Assembly (NCBI RefSeq): GCF_003265345.1
Contig: NZ_QFWW01000013.1
Span: 63,321 to 127,320 of the forward strand
DNA from: Lentzea terrae
GTDB lineage: Bacteria > Actinomycetota > Actinomycetes > Mycobacteriales > Pseudonocardiaceae
Length of the DNA stretch: 64,000 nucleotides
Reading direction: 5' to 3'
Each line of letters starts with the position of its first letter. The stretch's first letter is position 1. The position numbers were made by a program, and so were the translations under genes. This document shows positions 53,859-62,559 of this stretch, one piece after another. The notes below the pieces were generated by a model. That model was not told where the DNA came from. It did no database searches and worked only from the letters and a program-made list of their open reading frames with translations.

Positions 53859-56480
53859 ATGCGATTGACCCCCGTGCGATGGCGCGCGGCAGGAGCGTTA
53901 GTCGTCGCACTGACAGCGAGTGTCACAACCCCTGTGGCAGCAGCAGAACCAGCAGCAACCGGGGTCTGGCCGAAGGCTGTCGTGCAGGTGTCGAACGGCG
54001 TGCCGACGCTGTCGGTGACCCGTGGCGGCACCACCGTGCTGGAGCCGAGCCCACTGGGCGTGGTGACGGAAAGAGCGGATCTTTCTGGCGGATTGACACT
54101 GACCGGCCGGTCCGAACGGCGGGTGGTCGAGCACTACACGGCGTCGTCGGGCAAGCAGCGGCAGCGCACCGTGGCGCACAAGGAAGAGCGCTACTCGTTC
54201 GCCGGTGCGGCCCGGTTGGACCTGGTGGTGCGGACTGCTTCGGACGGCGTTGCCTACCGATACGAACTGCCCGCAGGCCTGGGCAACGTGCTGCGCGAGA
54301 CGTCGGCGTTCGTCGTGCCTTCCGCCGCCACCGCGTGGATCGCGAAGTACCGGCGTGACTACGAAAACCCGTTCGTGCAGATGAATGCCGCCACTGCGGA
54401 GTCGGCTGAATACCTGCACCCTGCGCTGTTCGAGCACCAGGGCGTCTACTCGTTGCTCACCGAGTCCGCTGTGGACGGTCGGCACTCCGGTGCCCGGCTG
54501 GTGCACACGGCTGGTTCCGGTGCCTATTCGATCAAGTATTGGGACGAGCGGATCGTCGTTGACGGGCCGTGGCAGTCCCCGTGGCGCACCGCTGTCGTCG
54601 GCTCTCTCGCGGACGTGTCCACTTCGACGTTGATGGACGACCTGGCGCCGCGTTCGCAGGTCCGCGACACGTCGTGGATCAAGCCCGGCAAGGTGTTCTG
54701 GAGCTGGCTCGCCGGTGGTCGGGAGGCAGGCCAGAGCCTTGCGATGCAGAAGCAGTACGTGGACTACGCGGCTGCGCACGGCTGGCCGTACGCGCTGGTC
54801 GACGCCGGCTGGTACTTCGACCCGAACTGGGACTACGACCCGTCGTGGGAGCAGACCTCGTGGATCCCGTCGTTGGTCTCCTACGCGCGCGCTCGCGGCG
54901 TGAAGATCCACCTGTGGATCCACTACGACGAGCTGGACACGCCTGAGGAGAGCGCGGCCCGGCTGGCGCTGTTCGAGAAGTGGGGCATCGCGGGCGTGAA
55001 GATCGACTTCATGGACTCGGACGGCCAGGACCGCTACCGCTGGTACGACCGGATTCTCGCGGAGACGGCTGCGCACAAGTTGTTGGTCAACTTCCATGGC
55101 TCGACGATCCCGCACGGCATTCACCGCACATGGCCGCACGTCATGACGATGGAAGCCGTACACGGCGGTGAGAAGTCCTCAGGTCTCACCGGGACGCATC
55201 TGACTGCGTTGCCGTTCACGCGCGGTGTCGTCGGTGGCATGGACTACACGCCGTTGGCTTGGCACCGTCCGTCCCGCACCACGTCCGACGCGCACGAGCT
55301 GGCGTTGACCGTGATCTACGAGTCGGGTCTCGCGAACCTGGCTGGTCGTCCTGAGGACTACGCGGCGCGGCCCGTCGCCGAGCGCTTCGTCGACCAGGTG
55401 CCGACCGCCTGGGACGAGACCCGGTTGCTGTCCGGGCGTCCTGCCGACCACTCGGTGTTCGCGCGCCGTTCCGGTGATCGGTGGTTCATCGGCGGCGGCT
55501 ACTCCGGTGCCGCGCGGACTGTTTCCGTGCCGTTCTCGTTGCCTTCGGGGCGCTGGCTCGTGGAGATCACGCGTGATGGCCCTAGTGGTCTCGTGCGCGA
55601 GTCACGGACCGTGCGCTCCGGGGATGTCCTGACGTTGGACGTGGCAGCGAATGGCGGTTTCGCCGCAATCGCTTGCCGGGCGGGTTCTCGCACGTGTGAG
55701 CGGCCGGTGTCGGCGGTGCCTGCGACATCTGTTCACGCCGCTGCCAAGGGCTTCACGGTGACGGGACTCTTCACGACGAAGCAGGACGTGCGCGGGGTGA
55801 CGCTGGCTCCGCGTGTGCCGGCCGGGTGGTCGGTGCAGGGCTCGCCGGTCAAGGCCTCCCACGTGCGACCTGGCCAGGCGCTCTCGGGTTCGTGGACCGT
55901 CGTGCCGCCCGCTTCGCCGTCGTCCTACGGCTACTTCGACATCCCGGTCGTGGCGTCGTTCGACCGCGGCGTGGAGGCGGAGAAGACCGCGCGGGTGCAC
56001 CTGGTCCGGCCGCTTTCCGATGGCTGGTCCTATTTGTCGGACCGGCCGTGGGTTTCTGCTTCTGGCGGTGACGGTCCGGTCGAGAAGGACCTGACCAACG
56101 GCGGTGCTGCTGCGGGCGATGGTCGTGGCATCGCTCTTCGGCGGGTGACGTACGGCAAGGGCCTCGGCACACACGCGTCGTCCGAGATCACTTACGCGCT
56201 CGACTCCCGTTGTGCCGGGTTCGCCGCTTCCGTCGGAGTCGACGACGAGGCCGGTCTGGACGTGGCACGCCAACGCGTCGGCGGCACGGTGTCGTTCCAG
56301 GTGCTCGGCGACGGCGTGGTGCTGGCCGACACCGGACTGCTCGGCGTGCGCACTCCGGCCCGTGACCTGGCCGTCGACGTGAGCGGCGTGAGAACTCTCA
56401 CGCTGCGAGTTCTCGACGGCGGTGACGGCACGCAGAACGACCACGCTTCTTGGGCCGACGCAAGGATTCGCTGTTCCTGA
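53859..56480 (+). CDS. Secreted GH97 glycoside hydrolase (retaining alpha-galactosidase type) with NEW3 and NPCBM
   Basis: An 873-aa secreted enzyme. After the signal peptide (to about residue 33, A-A-A-E-P) comes the GH97 N-terminal sandwich with the S-P-W-R-T motif. The barrel follows with W-L-A-G-G-R-E, D383 in V-K-I-D-F-M-D-S-D (nucleophile in retaining GH97 enzymes) and E432 in V-M-T-M-E-A-V. Having the Asp nucleophile places it with the retaining alpha-galactosidase branch rather than the inverting alpha-glucosidases. A NEW3-like domain and a C-terminal NPCBM (K-G-L-G-T-H-A) match those of the GH27 enzyme at 19407. GGGAGG precedes ATG 53859. Confidence 0.93.
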   Translation: MRLTPVRWRAAGALVVALTASVTTPVAAAEPAATGVWPKAVVQVSNGVPTLSVTRGGTTVLEPSPLGVVTERADLSGGLTLTGRSERRVVEHYTASSGKQRQRTVAHKEERYSFAGAARLDLVVRTASDGVAYRYELPAGLGNVLRETSAFVVPSAATAWIAKYRRDYENPFVQMNAATAESAEYLHPALFEHQGVYSLLTESAVDGRHSGARLVHTAGSGAYSIKYWDERIVVDGPWQSPWRTAVVGSLADVSTSTLMDDLAPRSQVRDTSWIKPGKVFWSWLAGGREAGQSLAMQKQYVDYAAAHGWPYALVDAGWYFDPNWDYDPSWEQTSWIPSLVSYARARGVKIHLWIHYDELDTPEESAARLALFEKWGIAGVKIDFMDSDGQDRYRWYDRILAETAAHKLLVNFHGSTIPHGIHRTWPHVMTMEAVHGGEKSSGLTGTHLTALPFTRGVVGGMDYTPLAWHRPSRTTSDAHELALTVIYESGLANLAGRPEDYAARPVAERFVDQVPTAWDETRLLSGRPADHSVFARRSGDRWFIGGGYSGAARTVSVPFSLPSGRWLVEITRDGPSGLVRESRTVRSGDVLTLDVAANGGFAAIACRAGSRTCERPVSAVPATSVHAAAKGFTVTGLFTTKQDVRGVTLAPRVPAGWSVQGSPVKASHVRPGQALSGSWTVVPPASPSSYGYFDIPVVASFDRGVEAEKTARVHLVRPLSDGWSYLSDRPWVSASGGDGPVEKDLTNGGAAAGDGRGIALRRVTYGKGLGTHASSEITYALDSRCAGFAASVGVDDEAGLDVARQRVGGTVSFQVLGDGVVLADTGLLGVRTPARDLAVDVSGVRTLTLRVLDGGDGTQNDHASWADARIRCS

Positions 56481-56575
56481 CGGTTTTCCACAAGGCTCGG
56501 GGTGGGGTTTTCCCCACCCCGACTTTGCGGCTTACCCCACTGTCCTCTCAGTTCCCTGTCCGTAACTTGGACCCC

Positions 56576-57220
56576 ATGAACTTGGTCGACTGGGTCACCG
56601 ACCTGATGCACACGGCCGGCGCACCCGGAGCGGCTTTGGCGATCGCGCTGGAGAACCTCTTCCCACCGCTGCCCAGCGAGGTCTTCCTGCCACTGGCCGG
56701 TTTCACCGCCGCCCAGGGCAAGATGTCGCTGTTCGACGCCATCCTCTGGACCACCTTCGGCTCCGTGGCGGGAGCCCTGCTGCTGTACTGGATCGGCGCC
56801 CTGCTGGGCCGCGACCGCGTGCGCCGCATCGCCTCCCGCATGCCCCTCGTGCGGGTGTCCGATGTGGACCGAACCGAGGCGTGGTTCCTGCGCAACGGCT
56901 ACAAAGCCGTCTTCTTCGGCCGCATGATCCCGGTCTTCCGCAGCCTGATCTCGATCCCGGCCGGCATCGAACGCATGCGCTTAGCCCCGTTCGTCGCCTA
57001 CACCACGGCCGGCAGCCTCCTGTGGAACACAGCACTGATCCTCGCGGGCTACCTGCTGGGCGACAACTGGCACCTGGTCGAGCAGTACGTGGGCCTCGCG
57101 TCGAAGGTCGTCCTGGTCCTCGCGCTCGTGGCGGTGGTGCTCTTCGTGGTCACCCGGCTGTCCCGCCGCCGAGCAGCCGCTCCGGCCCGCGAACAGCAGC
57201 ACTCCGACCAGCTCAGCTAG
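56576..57220 (+). CDS. DedA-family membrane protein
   Basis: A 214-aa integral membrane protein of the DedA/SNARE-associated family. The early segment L-E-N-L-F-P-P-L-P-S-E-V-F-L-P-L-A-G and the conserved F-F-G-R-M-I-P-V-F-R-S-L-I-S-I-P-A-G are diagnostic; the latter holds the functional arginines. DedA proteins are linked to lipid-carrier flipping and membrane homeostasis. A TAACTT box (56563-56568) ends 7 nt before the ATG, so the mRNA is leaderless. Its stop codon lies inside the arm of a long palindrome. Confidence 0.94.
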   Translation: MNLVDWVTDLMHTAGAPGAALAIALENLFPPLPSEVFLPLAGFTAAQGKMSLFDAILWTTFGSVAGALLLYWIGALLGRDRVRRIASRMPLVRVSDVDRTEAWFLRNGYKAVFFGRMIPVFRSLISIPAGIERMRLAPFVAYTTAGSLLWNTALILAGYLLGDNWHLVEQYVGLASKVVLVLALVAVVLFVVTRLSRRRAAAPAREQQHSDQLS

Positions 57221-57326
57221 TGGTGTGGCCCGGAACGTTGCCGGGGGAATTCGCGGTCAGACGGGTGCATCGTGGTGCCCTGCTGAGCGTGAATTACCTC
57301 GCCAACGTTCCGGGACGCGCCACTAG
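57217..57326. repeat. 110-bp long imperfect palindrome (MITE- or REP-like hairpin element)
   Basis: Outer arms 57217-57242 and 57301-57326 both begin CTAGTGG when read inward and share CCGGAACGTTG; about 21 of 26 positions pair. Pairing continues inside (GGAATTC.CG.TCAG against its complement), so the whole 110 bp can fold into one long hairpin. It starts at the DedA stop codon. Confidence 0.75.
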
Positions 57327-57345
57327 CCCCGATCGGGCCGACGGT

Positions 57346-57619
57346 CACGCAACCCCACGTCGCCAACGGCCCTCCGCGCACATCACGCGGGCAACCACAT
57401 GGCGCTCACATCGCCAACGCCCACATCAGACCTGTGGATCACGTGACCCCTCAGGTCGCCGACGCCCTCCGCACCACACCAGGGGCGCGCAACCGCACGC
57501 CACTTCACCAAGGCCCACACCAACCCCGCGACCACGCGACCCCTCACGTCGCCGACGCCCCACACCAACCCCCGCTCACGCTGCCCCGCAACCACGCGAC
57601 CTCACCTCCGCCGAGGCCC
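57346..57619. repeat. Five ~27-bp degenerate repeats in a convergent intergenic gap
   Basis: Units start near 57346, 57396, 57440, 57533 and 57593 and fit CACGyGACCCCTCACGTCGC followed by CGACGCCC. The 57440 and 57533 units differ at only two positions. Spacing is irregular (44-93 bp). The surrounding DNA is C-rich and holds no credible gene; it separates DedA from the convergent oxidoreductase. Confidence 0.75.
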
Positions 57620-57666
57620 CGCATGAACCAACAGCCAGCTCTCCAACGAGCCCACAGCCCGCCCGA

Positions 57667-58710
57667 TCACCCAGCCGGTACAGCCTCCAGGTGCCGCAGC
57701 AACTCCCGAACAGCACTCCGACCTGCCCGGTTGGCCCCGATCGTGCTGGCCGACGGCCCATAACCCACGAGGTGAATCCGCGGGTCGGCCACGACCCGCG
57801 TCCCGTCGACCTGAATCCCGCCACCGGCAGAACGCAGGTGCAGCGGCGCAAGGTGGTCGAGGTCGTGCCGGAAGCCGGTCGCCCACAGAATCACGTCGGC
57901 GTCGAAGCGCTCACCGGACGCCCACTGCACGCCGCTGGGCGTGATCCGCTCGAACATCGGCTTGCGGTCCAGCAACCCGGACGCGATCGCGGCACGCGTC
58001 TGGTCGTTGAGCGCCAGCCCGGTCACGCTGACGACGCTGCGCGGAATCAGCCCCTGCCGGACGCGTTCGTCGACCATGCCGACCACCCAGCGGCCGTACT
58101 CCTCGGTGAACGGCCCTTCCCGCCACACCGGCTCGTGGCGGGTGACCCAGCGAGTCTCCGCAGCGAGAGGAGCGAGTTCCATGAGCAACTGCGTCGCCGA
58201 AGCACCGCCGCCCACCACCACGACCCGCTTACCGGCGAACTCGGCAGGCCCCTGGTAGTCGGCGGTGTGCAGCTGGCGACCCCGGAACGTTTCCTGGCCC
58301 GGGTAGTACGGCCAGAACGGGCGGCGCCACGTGCCGGTCGCGTTGATCAGGCCGCGCGTGGTCCAGACGCCGTCGGACGTCTCGACCTTGAGCAGCGAGC
58401 CGTCGTCGACGACCTGCAGCACGTTCACCGGACGGATCACCGGCAGGTCGAAGAGCCGTTCGTAGCGCGCGAAGTAGGACGGGATGGCCTCGTTGGCGCG
58501 CTCCTCGGGTGCCGGCTGTTCGAACGGCATGCCGGGCAGCTCGTGAATCCCGTGCACGGTCCGCATCCGCAGCGAGGGCCAGCGGTGCAGCCAGGCGCCG
58601 CCGGGCGCGTCGTTCGCGTCCAGCACCACGTGGTCGACATCCCGCCGGCGAAGGAAGTACGAGGCGGACAGGCCCGCCTGTCCCGCGCCGATCACCACCA
58701 CATCCGTCAC
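57667..58710 (-). CDS. FAD/NAD(P)-dependent oxidoreductase (flavin monooxygenase-like)
   Basis: A 347-aa flavoprotein. FAD motif V-V-I-G-A-G-Q-A-G-L-S (residues 4-14) and NAD(P) motif V-V-V-V-G-G-G-A-S-A flank a FMO/thioredoxin-reductase-like core; G-G-A-W and I-N-A-T-G-T-W are also present. The BVMO fingerprint is not seen: the equivalent stretch reads F-R-G-R-Q-L-H-T-A-D-Y. It is closer to small actinobacterial FMO/CzcO-like proteins. The substrate is unknown. It is divergent from the penicillin-binding-like serine hydrolase gene. Confidence 0.9.
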   Translation of the reverse strand: MTDVVVIGAGQAGLSASYFLRRRDVDHVVLDANDAPGGAWLHRWPSLRMRTVHGIHELPGMPFEQPAPEERANEAIPSYFARYERLFDLPVIRPVNVLQVVDDGSLLKVETSDGVWTTRGLINATGTWRRPFWPYYPGQETFRGRQLHTADYQGPAEFAGKRVVVVGGGASATQLLMELAPLAAETRWVTRHEPVWREGPFTEEYGRWVVGMVDERVRQGLIPRSVVSVTGLALNDQTRAAIASGLLDRKPMFERITPSGVQWASGERFDADVILWATGFRHDLDHLAPLHLRSAGGGIQVDGTRVVADPRIHLVGYGPSASTIGANRAGRSAVRELLRHLEAVPAG

Positions 58711-58804
58711 ACCACGATCAACCGAACGGAGTCAACGAAACGTCCCAGCTGTGACACACGGATCAGCAGACAACTCCTACTGGCAGCCGATAGCGTCCAA
58801 GATC

Positions 58805-59545
58805 GTGCACCTCCTCCTGACGCTGGCGCTGGCCGCCACGCCGATTCCCGTGCCCGCCACCACGTCCTCGTACGCCGTCTACGACCGCATCACGCACACG
58901 ATCAAAGGCCGAGACGTCCACAAGCCGATCAGGTCCGCGTCGCTGGTGAAGATCCTCATCGCGATCGAGCAGCTGGAGACGCGCGGCGACGACCCGCGCA
59001 TCGAGCCGATGTTGCGCGTGAGCGACGACTACTCGGCGAGTGAGCTGTGGGTCGAGAACGGCTGGGAGCAGGTCGTCGTGCGCACCGCGGCACGTCTCGG
59101 TCTGCAGGACACGCGCCCGCCGGAGCGGCGCGGTATGTGGGGCTACACGGCGGTGAGCGCGTACGACGTCGTGCAGACCTACCGGTACCTGCTGGAGCGG
59201 GCGAAGCCGGAGGTCCGCAAGACGATCATGGGCCACCTGAAGCGGGCGGAGAAGTGCGCGTCGGACGGCTTCGACCAGTCGTTCGGGCTGCCCTCTGCGA
59301 CCTGGCGGCCCGCGTTCAAGCAGGGCTGGTCCGGCTTCGGCGACCCGGTCGAACCGTGCGTGGACACGCCGCGCCCGCGCATCGCCTACGACCTCGACCT
59401 GAAGTCGCCGGCCATGCACACGTCCGGGACGTGCGGGTTCAGCGTCGTGGCCGTGCTGACGCTGCACCCGGAGGGCACGAGCTACGCCGAGGCCGCGAAA
59501 CGAGTTACCCGCGTCACGGAAGAAGTCACCAAGTATCGGTGTTGA
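58805..59545 (+). CDS. Secreted serine hydrolase-like protein (beta-lactamase/PBP-like fold)
   Basis: A 246-aa protein. I use GTG 58805, giving a short signal peptide ([11 protein letters not shown]); a TAGCGT box ends 8 nt upstream. S-A-S-L-V-K provides an S-x-x-K motif and is followed by S-D-D-Y-S-A-S, in the place of S-D-N of class A enzymes. No clear K-T-G is visible; F-K-Q-G-W-S-G may substitute. Four cysteines in the mature part could form disulfides. It resembles secreted actinobacterial serine-hydrolase homologues of unknown substrate, so beta-lactamase activity should not be assumed. Confidence 0.75.
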   Translation: MHLLLTLALAATPIPVPATTSSYAVYDRITHTIKGRDVHKPIRSASLVKILIAIEQLETRGDDPRIEPMLRVSDDYSASELWVENGWEQVVVRTAARLGLQDTRPPERRGMWGYTAVSAYDVVQTYRYLLERAKPEVRKTIMGHLKRAEKCASDGFDQSFGLPSATWRPAFKQGWSGFGDPVEPCVDTPRPRIAYDLDLKSPAMHTSGTCGFSVVAVLTLHPEGTSYAEAAKRVTRVTEEVTKYRC

Positions 59546-59552
59546 TCGATGT

Positions 59553-60581
59553 ATGAGCCGTCTCAGTGAGATCCCGCTGTCCGTTCTCGACCTCGCTCCC
59601 ATCACGTCGGGATCGGACGCCACGACCGCGCTGCGGAACTCGCGGGAACTCGCTCAGCAGGCCGAACGCCTCGGCTACCACCGCTACTGGTTCGCAGAGC
59701 ACCACAACATGCCGGGCATCGCGTCGTCCGCGCCCGCCGTGCTGATCGGGCACATCGCCGACGCCACGTCGACGATCCGCGTCGGCTCCGGCGGCGTGAT
59801 GCTGCCCAACCACGCTCCGTTGGTGGTCGCGGAGCAGTTCGGCATGCTCGAAGCACTGCACCCCGGCCGCATCGACCTCGGCATCGGCCGCGCGCCCGGC
59901 ACCGACCAGAAGACGGCACGGGCGTTGCGGCGCACCGAGGCGGGGCTGTCCGCGGAGAACTTCCCGCAGGAGCTGACCGAGCTCATCAAGTACTTCGAGG
60001 GCACCGCCGACCTCAACGCCGTGCCCGCCGCGGGCAACAAGCCGCCGATCTGGCTGCTGGGCTCGTCCGGCTACAGCGCGCAGGCCGCGGGTCTGCTGGG
60101 GCTGCCGTTCGCCTTCGCCCATCACTTCAGCGCGCAGAACACGTTGCCGGCACTGGAGCTGTACCGGCGGCACTTCCGCCCGTCGGAGGTTCTCGCCGAG
60201 CCGTACGCGATGGTGTGCGCCTCGGTGATCGTCGCGGACACCGACGAGCACGCCCGCTGGATCGCCGGTCCCGGCGCGCTGTCGTTCGTGCGGCTGCGCC
60301 AGGGACGGCCGGGTCCGCTGGCGACGCCGCAGGAGGCAGCGGACTACCCGTACACCGAGATCGACGAGCTGGTGGTCGAAGACCGCATGTCCACCCAGAT
60401 CATCGGGTCCCCCTCAACGGTCCGCGCCGGGCTCGACGAGTTGATGGAGTCGACCGCCGCCGACGAGCTCATGGTGACGACCATCGTGCACGGCCACGAA
60501 GACCGCCTCCGTTCCTTCGAACTGCTCAGCGAGGTGGCCGAACGGACGCCTTCGCTGGGCCGTTCAGCCGCACATACGTGA
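59553..60581 (+). CDS. LLM-class flavin-dependent oxidoreductase
   Basis: A 342-aa luciferase-like TIM-barrel protein. The N-terminal [36 protein letters not shown] and [11 protein letters not shown] blocks define the bacterial LLM subgroup with an FMN rather than F420 preference, although that preference is an inference. Such proteins oxidise varied small molecules; the substrate is unknown. It starts 7 nt after the preceding stop and may be co-transcribed with the serine hydrolase gene. Confidence 0.93.
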   Translation: MSRLSEIPLSVLDLAPITSGSDATTALRNSRELAQQAERLGYHRYWFAEHHNMPGIASSAPAVLIGHIADATSTIRVGSGGVMLPNHAPLVVAEQFGMLEALHPGRIDLGIGRAPGTDQKTARALRRTEAGLSAENFPQELTELIKYFEGTADLNAVPAAGNKPPIWLLGSSGYSAQAAGLLGLPFAFAHHFSAQNTLPALELYRRHFRPSEVLAEPYAMVCASVIVADTDEHARWIAGPGALSFVRLRQGRPGPLATPQEAADYPYTEIDELVVEDRMSTQIIGSPSTVRAGLDELMESTAADELMVTTIVHGHEDRLRSFELLSEVAERTPSLGRSAAHT

Positions 60582-60917
60582 GTCGGTCACGCCTGACCTT
60601 CACGTTTCGTACGACTGACACTGGTCTGAACGGGTGATATACGGCTCCGCTTGTAGCGCCAGACACACTGTCGGCGATGATCGGTGTGAGCGCGCACGCC
60701 CCCCGACGCGCTCCCTAGCTTCATCAAGCGGCCGCCGCCGCGGACGGCGTGGGGCAGGCGCACTGTGTGGCGCCGCCCACGCCGCCCATCACGAGACGGC
60801 CACGGCCCGGCACCAGGTCTGCCTCAAGGCCCCTTTTCGGTCCCCGCCACCCCTTCGGCACCGTCACAGTTGACGGGAGTCGTTCACACCCACCGCCGGG
60901 GTGGGAAAGGGGAGTTC
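60582..60917. other. 336-bp intergenic region, probable long leader of the lipoprotein gene
   Basis: No gene is convincing here. A -10-like TATACG lies at about 60638, so the lipoprotein mRNA could carry a leader of ~270 nt. A ten-codon open frame (GTG near 60687 to TAG near 60719) and a GCGCGC/GACGCGC-rich stem are visible, but no known riboswitch pattern is recognised. Confidence 0.4.
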
Positions 60918-61445
60918 GTGAAGTTCGCCAAATCGGCCGCGGGCCTGTGCCTGCTGCTGGCCGTGGCGGGATGTGCGGGCCCCAGTGTCGCCATCACCCC
61001 GGATGAGAACCTGACAGTGGAACAGCGAGCCGAGACGCCCAGCGCGTCCGGCGCCGCCGCGTTCGGCACCCAGCGCGTGTGGGCCTCCGGCCTCTCCGTC
61101 GTGCTGTCCGCGCCCCGCTCGCTGGCCCCGTCCGAAACAGCCATCCCGCCGGCCAAGCGCACCGCGGTCTTCACGATCACCGTCTACAACGGCTCCAAGG
61201 CGTCCTACCGCCCCTCCCAGCTGATCGTGCGCGCCACGGTCGGCGACTCCCCCGTCCCCGAACTGGTCGACTCGGTGCAGGGCCTCAACGGCCTGGCCGG
61301 CGCCGTGGCGGAGCTCCCGCCGGGCCGCGACACCCAGTTCCAGGTGGCGTTCGCCGTGTCCGAACAGCCGGTGCTGATGCAGCTGACCGTCCAGCCGGGT
61401 GGACAGGGCCAGGACGTGGCGACCGTGTTCGAGGGCCAGGCCTAG
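60918..61445 (+). CDS. Putative lipoprotein, 175 aa
   Basis: A small secreted lipoprotein. The GTG start has AAGGGGAG 5 nt upstream. The signal peptide is K-F-A-K-S-A-A-G-L-C-L-L-L-A-V-A-G-C with the lipobox Cys near residue 19. The mature part (~150 aa) looks like an Ig-like beta sandwich (A-V-F-T-I-T-V-Y-N-G, L-I-V-R-A-T-V-G-D). That is typical of DUF4352-like or ligand-binding lipoproteins in actinobacteria; no function is evident. The stop codon overlaps the -10 box of the Bcp gene. Confidence 0.85.
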   Translation: MKFAKSAAGLCLLLAVAGCAGPSVAITPDENLTVEQRAETPSASGAAAFGTQRVWASGLSVVLSAPRSLAPSETAIPPAKRTAVFTITVYNGSKASYRPSQLIVRATVGDSPVPELVDSVQGLNGLAGAVAELPPGRDTQFQVAFAVSEQPVLMQLTVQPGGQGQDVATVFEGQA

Positions 61446-61455
61446 TCTGGCCGTC

Positions 61456-61923
61456 ATGACCAGTCGTCTCGAACCTGGAGACACCGCGCCCGCGTTCACG
61501 CTGCCCGACAGCGAGGGCAAGCCGGTGTCCCTGTCCGACTACCTCGGCAAGTCCGTGGTCGTGTACTTCTACCCGGCCGCCAGCACGCCGGGCTGCACCA
61601 AGCAGGCCTGCGACTTCCGCGACAACCTCGGCGCCCTCGCCGACTCCGGCTACGAGGTCGTCGGCATCTCGCCCGACAAGCAGGAGAAGCTCGCCAAGTT
61701 CCGCGCCGAGGAGGGCCTCAACTTCCCGCTGCTCGGCGACCCGGACAAGAAGGTCCTGCAGGAGTGGGGCGCGTTCGGCGAGAAGCAGAACTACGGCCGC
61801 ACCGTCCAGGGCGTCATCCGCTCGACGTTCCTGGTCGGCCCGGACGGCAAGATCGTCAAGGCCATGTACAACGTCCGCGCCACCGGCCACGTCGCGAAAC
61901 TGCTGCGCGAACTCCCCGCCTGA
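61456..61923 (+). CDS. bcp: Thioredoxin-dependent thiol peroxidase (Bcp/PrxQ peroxiredoxin)
   Basis: A 155-aa peroxiredoxin. The peroxidatic cysteine is in P-A-A-S-T-P-G-C-T and the resolving cysteine follows five residues later (C-T-K-Q-A-C), the pattern of atypical two-Cys PrxQ/Bcp enzymes. It reduces hydrogen and organic peroxides using thioredoxin. TAGTCT (61443-61448) ends 7 nt before the ATG, so the mRNA is leaderless. It is followed by a strong terminator. Confidence 0.97.
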   Translation: MTSRLEPGDTAPAFTLPDSEGKPVSLSDYLGKSVVVYFYPAASTPGCTKQACDFRDNLGALADSGYEVVGISPDKQEKLAKFRAEEGLNFPLLGDPDKKVLQEWGAFGEKQNYGRTVQGVIRSTFLVGPDGKIVKAMYNVRATGHVAKLLRELPA

Positions 61924-61940
61924 TTTTCGTTCGAGGGCGA

Positions 61941-61971
61941 GGTCGCCGCCGTTTCGCTTGCGGCGGCGACC
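61941..61971 (+). terminator. Terminator after bcp
   Basis: A perfect 11-bp stem, GGTCGCCGCCG / CGGCGGCGACC, with a 9-nt loop begins 17 nt after the stop codon and is followed by CCTTCTT. Confidence 0.88.
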
Positions 61972-61974
61972 CCT

Positions 61975-62207
61975 TCTTGAGGTATGGTCGGGTGGAGGGC
62001 GTGCAACAAAGCCGCCCCTGTTCCGGTGAGGGTGATACACCGTGTGTCGCTTGACGGCACCTCGCGGCCCCGACATCCCGTCTGATTTCGTTCTGCGTGT
62101 CCACTTTCCCACGCGCGGCGGTTGACCTGGGCTTTTAAGCCCAAACGTCCATCGCTCCATCAACACGCACGCCAAGCGCTGCGTGCATTTCGTGCTGGGA
62201 AAATTCA
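61975..62207 (+). promoter_or_regulatory. Structured leader region upstream of the SMR transporter
   Basis: About 230 bp between the bcp terminator and the SMR gene. A TATGGT -10-like box lies near 61982. Several stems are possible, for example TGGGCTT / AAGCCCA (62128-62143) and GCACGC / GCGTGC (62168-62187). SMR genes are often under guanidine riboswitches, but I could not match any of the guanidine consensus motifs with confidence. Confidence 0.4.
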
Positions 62208-62549
62208 ATGCTCAAGTGGATACTGCTGACCGTCGCCGTGGGCGCGGAAGTTTTCGCAACCCTTTGTCTCAAGTACTCCGACGGCTTCACCAAACCCCTG
62301 CCCGTGATCGGTTTGGGCGCGGGCTTCCTCACCGCCCTCTACCTGGAATCGGTGGTGATCCGAATGGGTCTGCCGGTGGCCATCACCTACGCGATCTGGG
62401 CAGGCGCCGGCATCGCCCTGGTCGCCATCACCAGCCGCGTCCTCTTCGAAGACCCGCTGAACCTCGCGATGCTCCTCGGCATGGCCTTGATCGCCGCAGG
62501 CGTCTGCGTGGTGTCCGTTGCGTCCCACGCGCAGGCCGCCACCGTCTAA
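62208..62549 (+). CDS. Small multidrug resistance (SMR/EmrE-like) transporter
   Basis: A 113-aa inner-membrane protein with four spans, the usual SMR length. The essential glutamate is E14 in V-G-A-E-V-F-A-T-L-C-L-K, at the position of EmrE Glu14, and the segment I-T-Y-A-I-W-A-G-A-G is the conserved third-span motif. It works as a dual-topology dimer exchanging protons for cationic drugs or guanidinium. A long leader precedes it. The NACHT gene starts 11 bp after its stop but seems to have its own promoter. Confidence 0.94.
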   Translation: MLKWILLTVAVGAEVFATLCLKYSDGFTKPLPVIGLGAGFLTALYLESVVIRMGLPVAITYAIWAGAGIALVAITSRVLFEDPLNLAMLLGMALIAAGVCVVSVASHAQAATV

Positions 62550-62559
62550 CCTCGTTTGG

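Noticed and set aside
57340-57660. Possible CRISPR array
   Set aside because: Repeat units are imperfect, and spacing varies from 44 to 93 bp. There are no cas genes.
60582-60917. Ten-codon upstream open frame as a leader peptide
   Set aside because: The composition is not enriched in any single regulatory amino acid and no attenuator pair was found.
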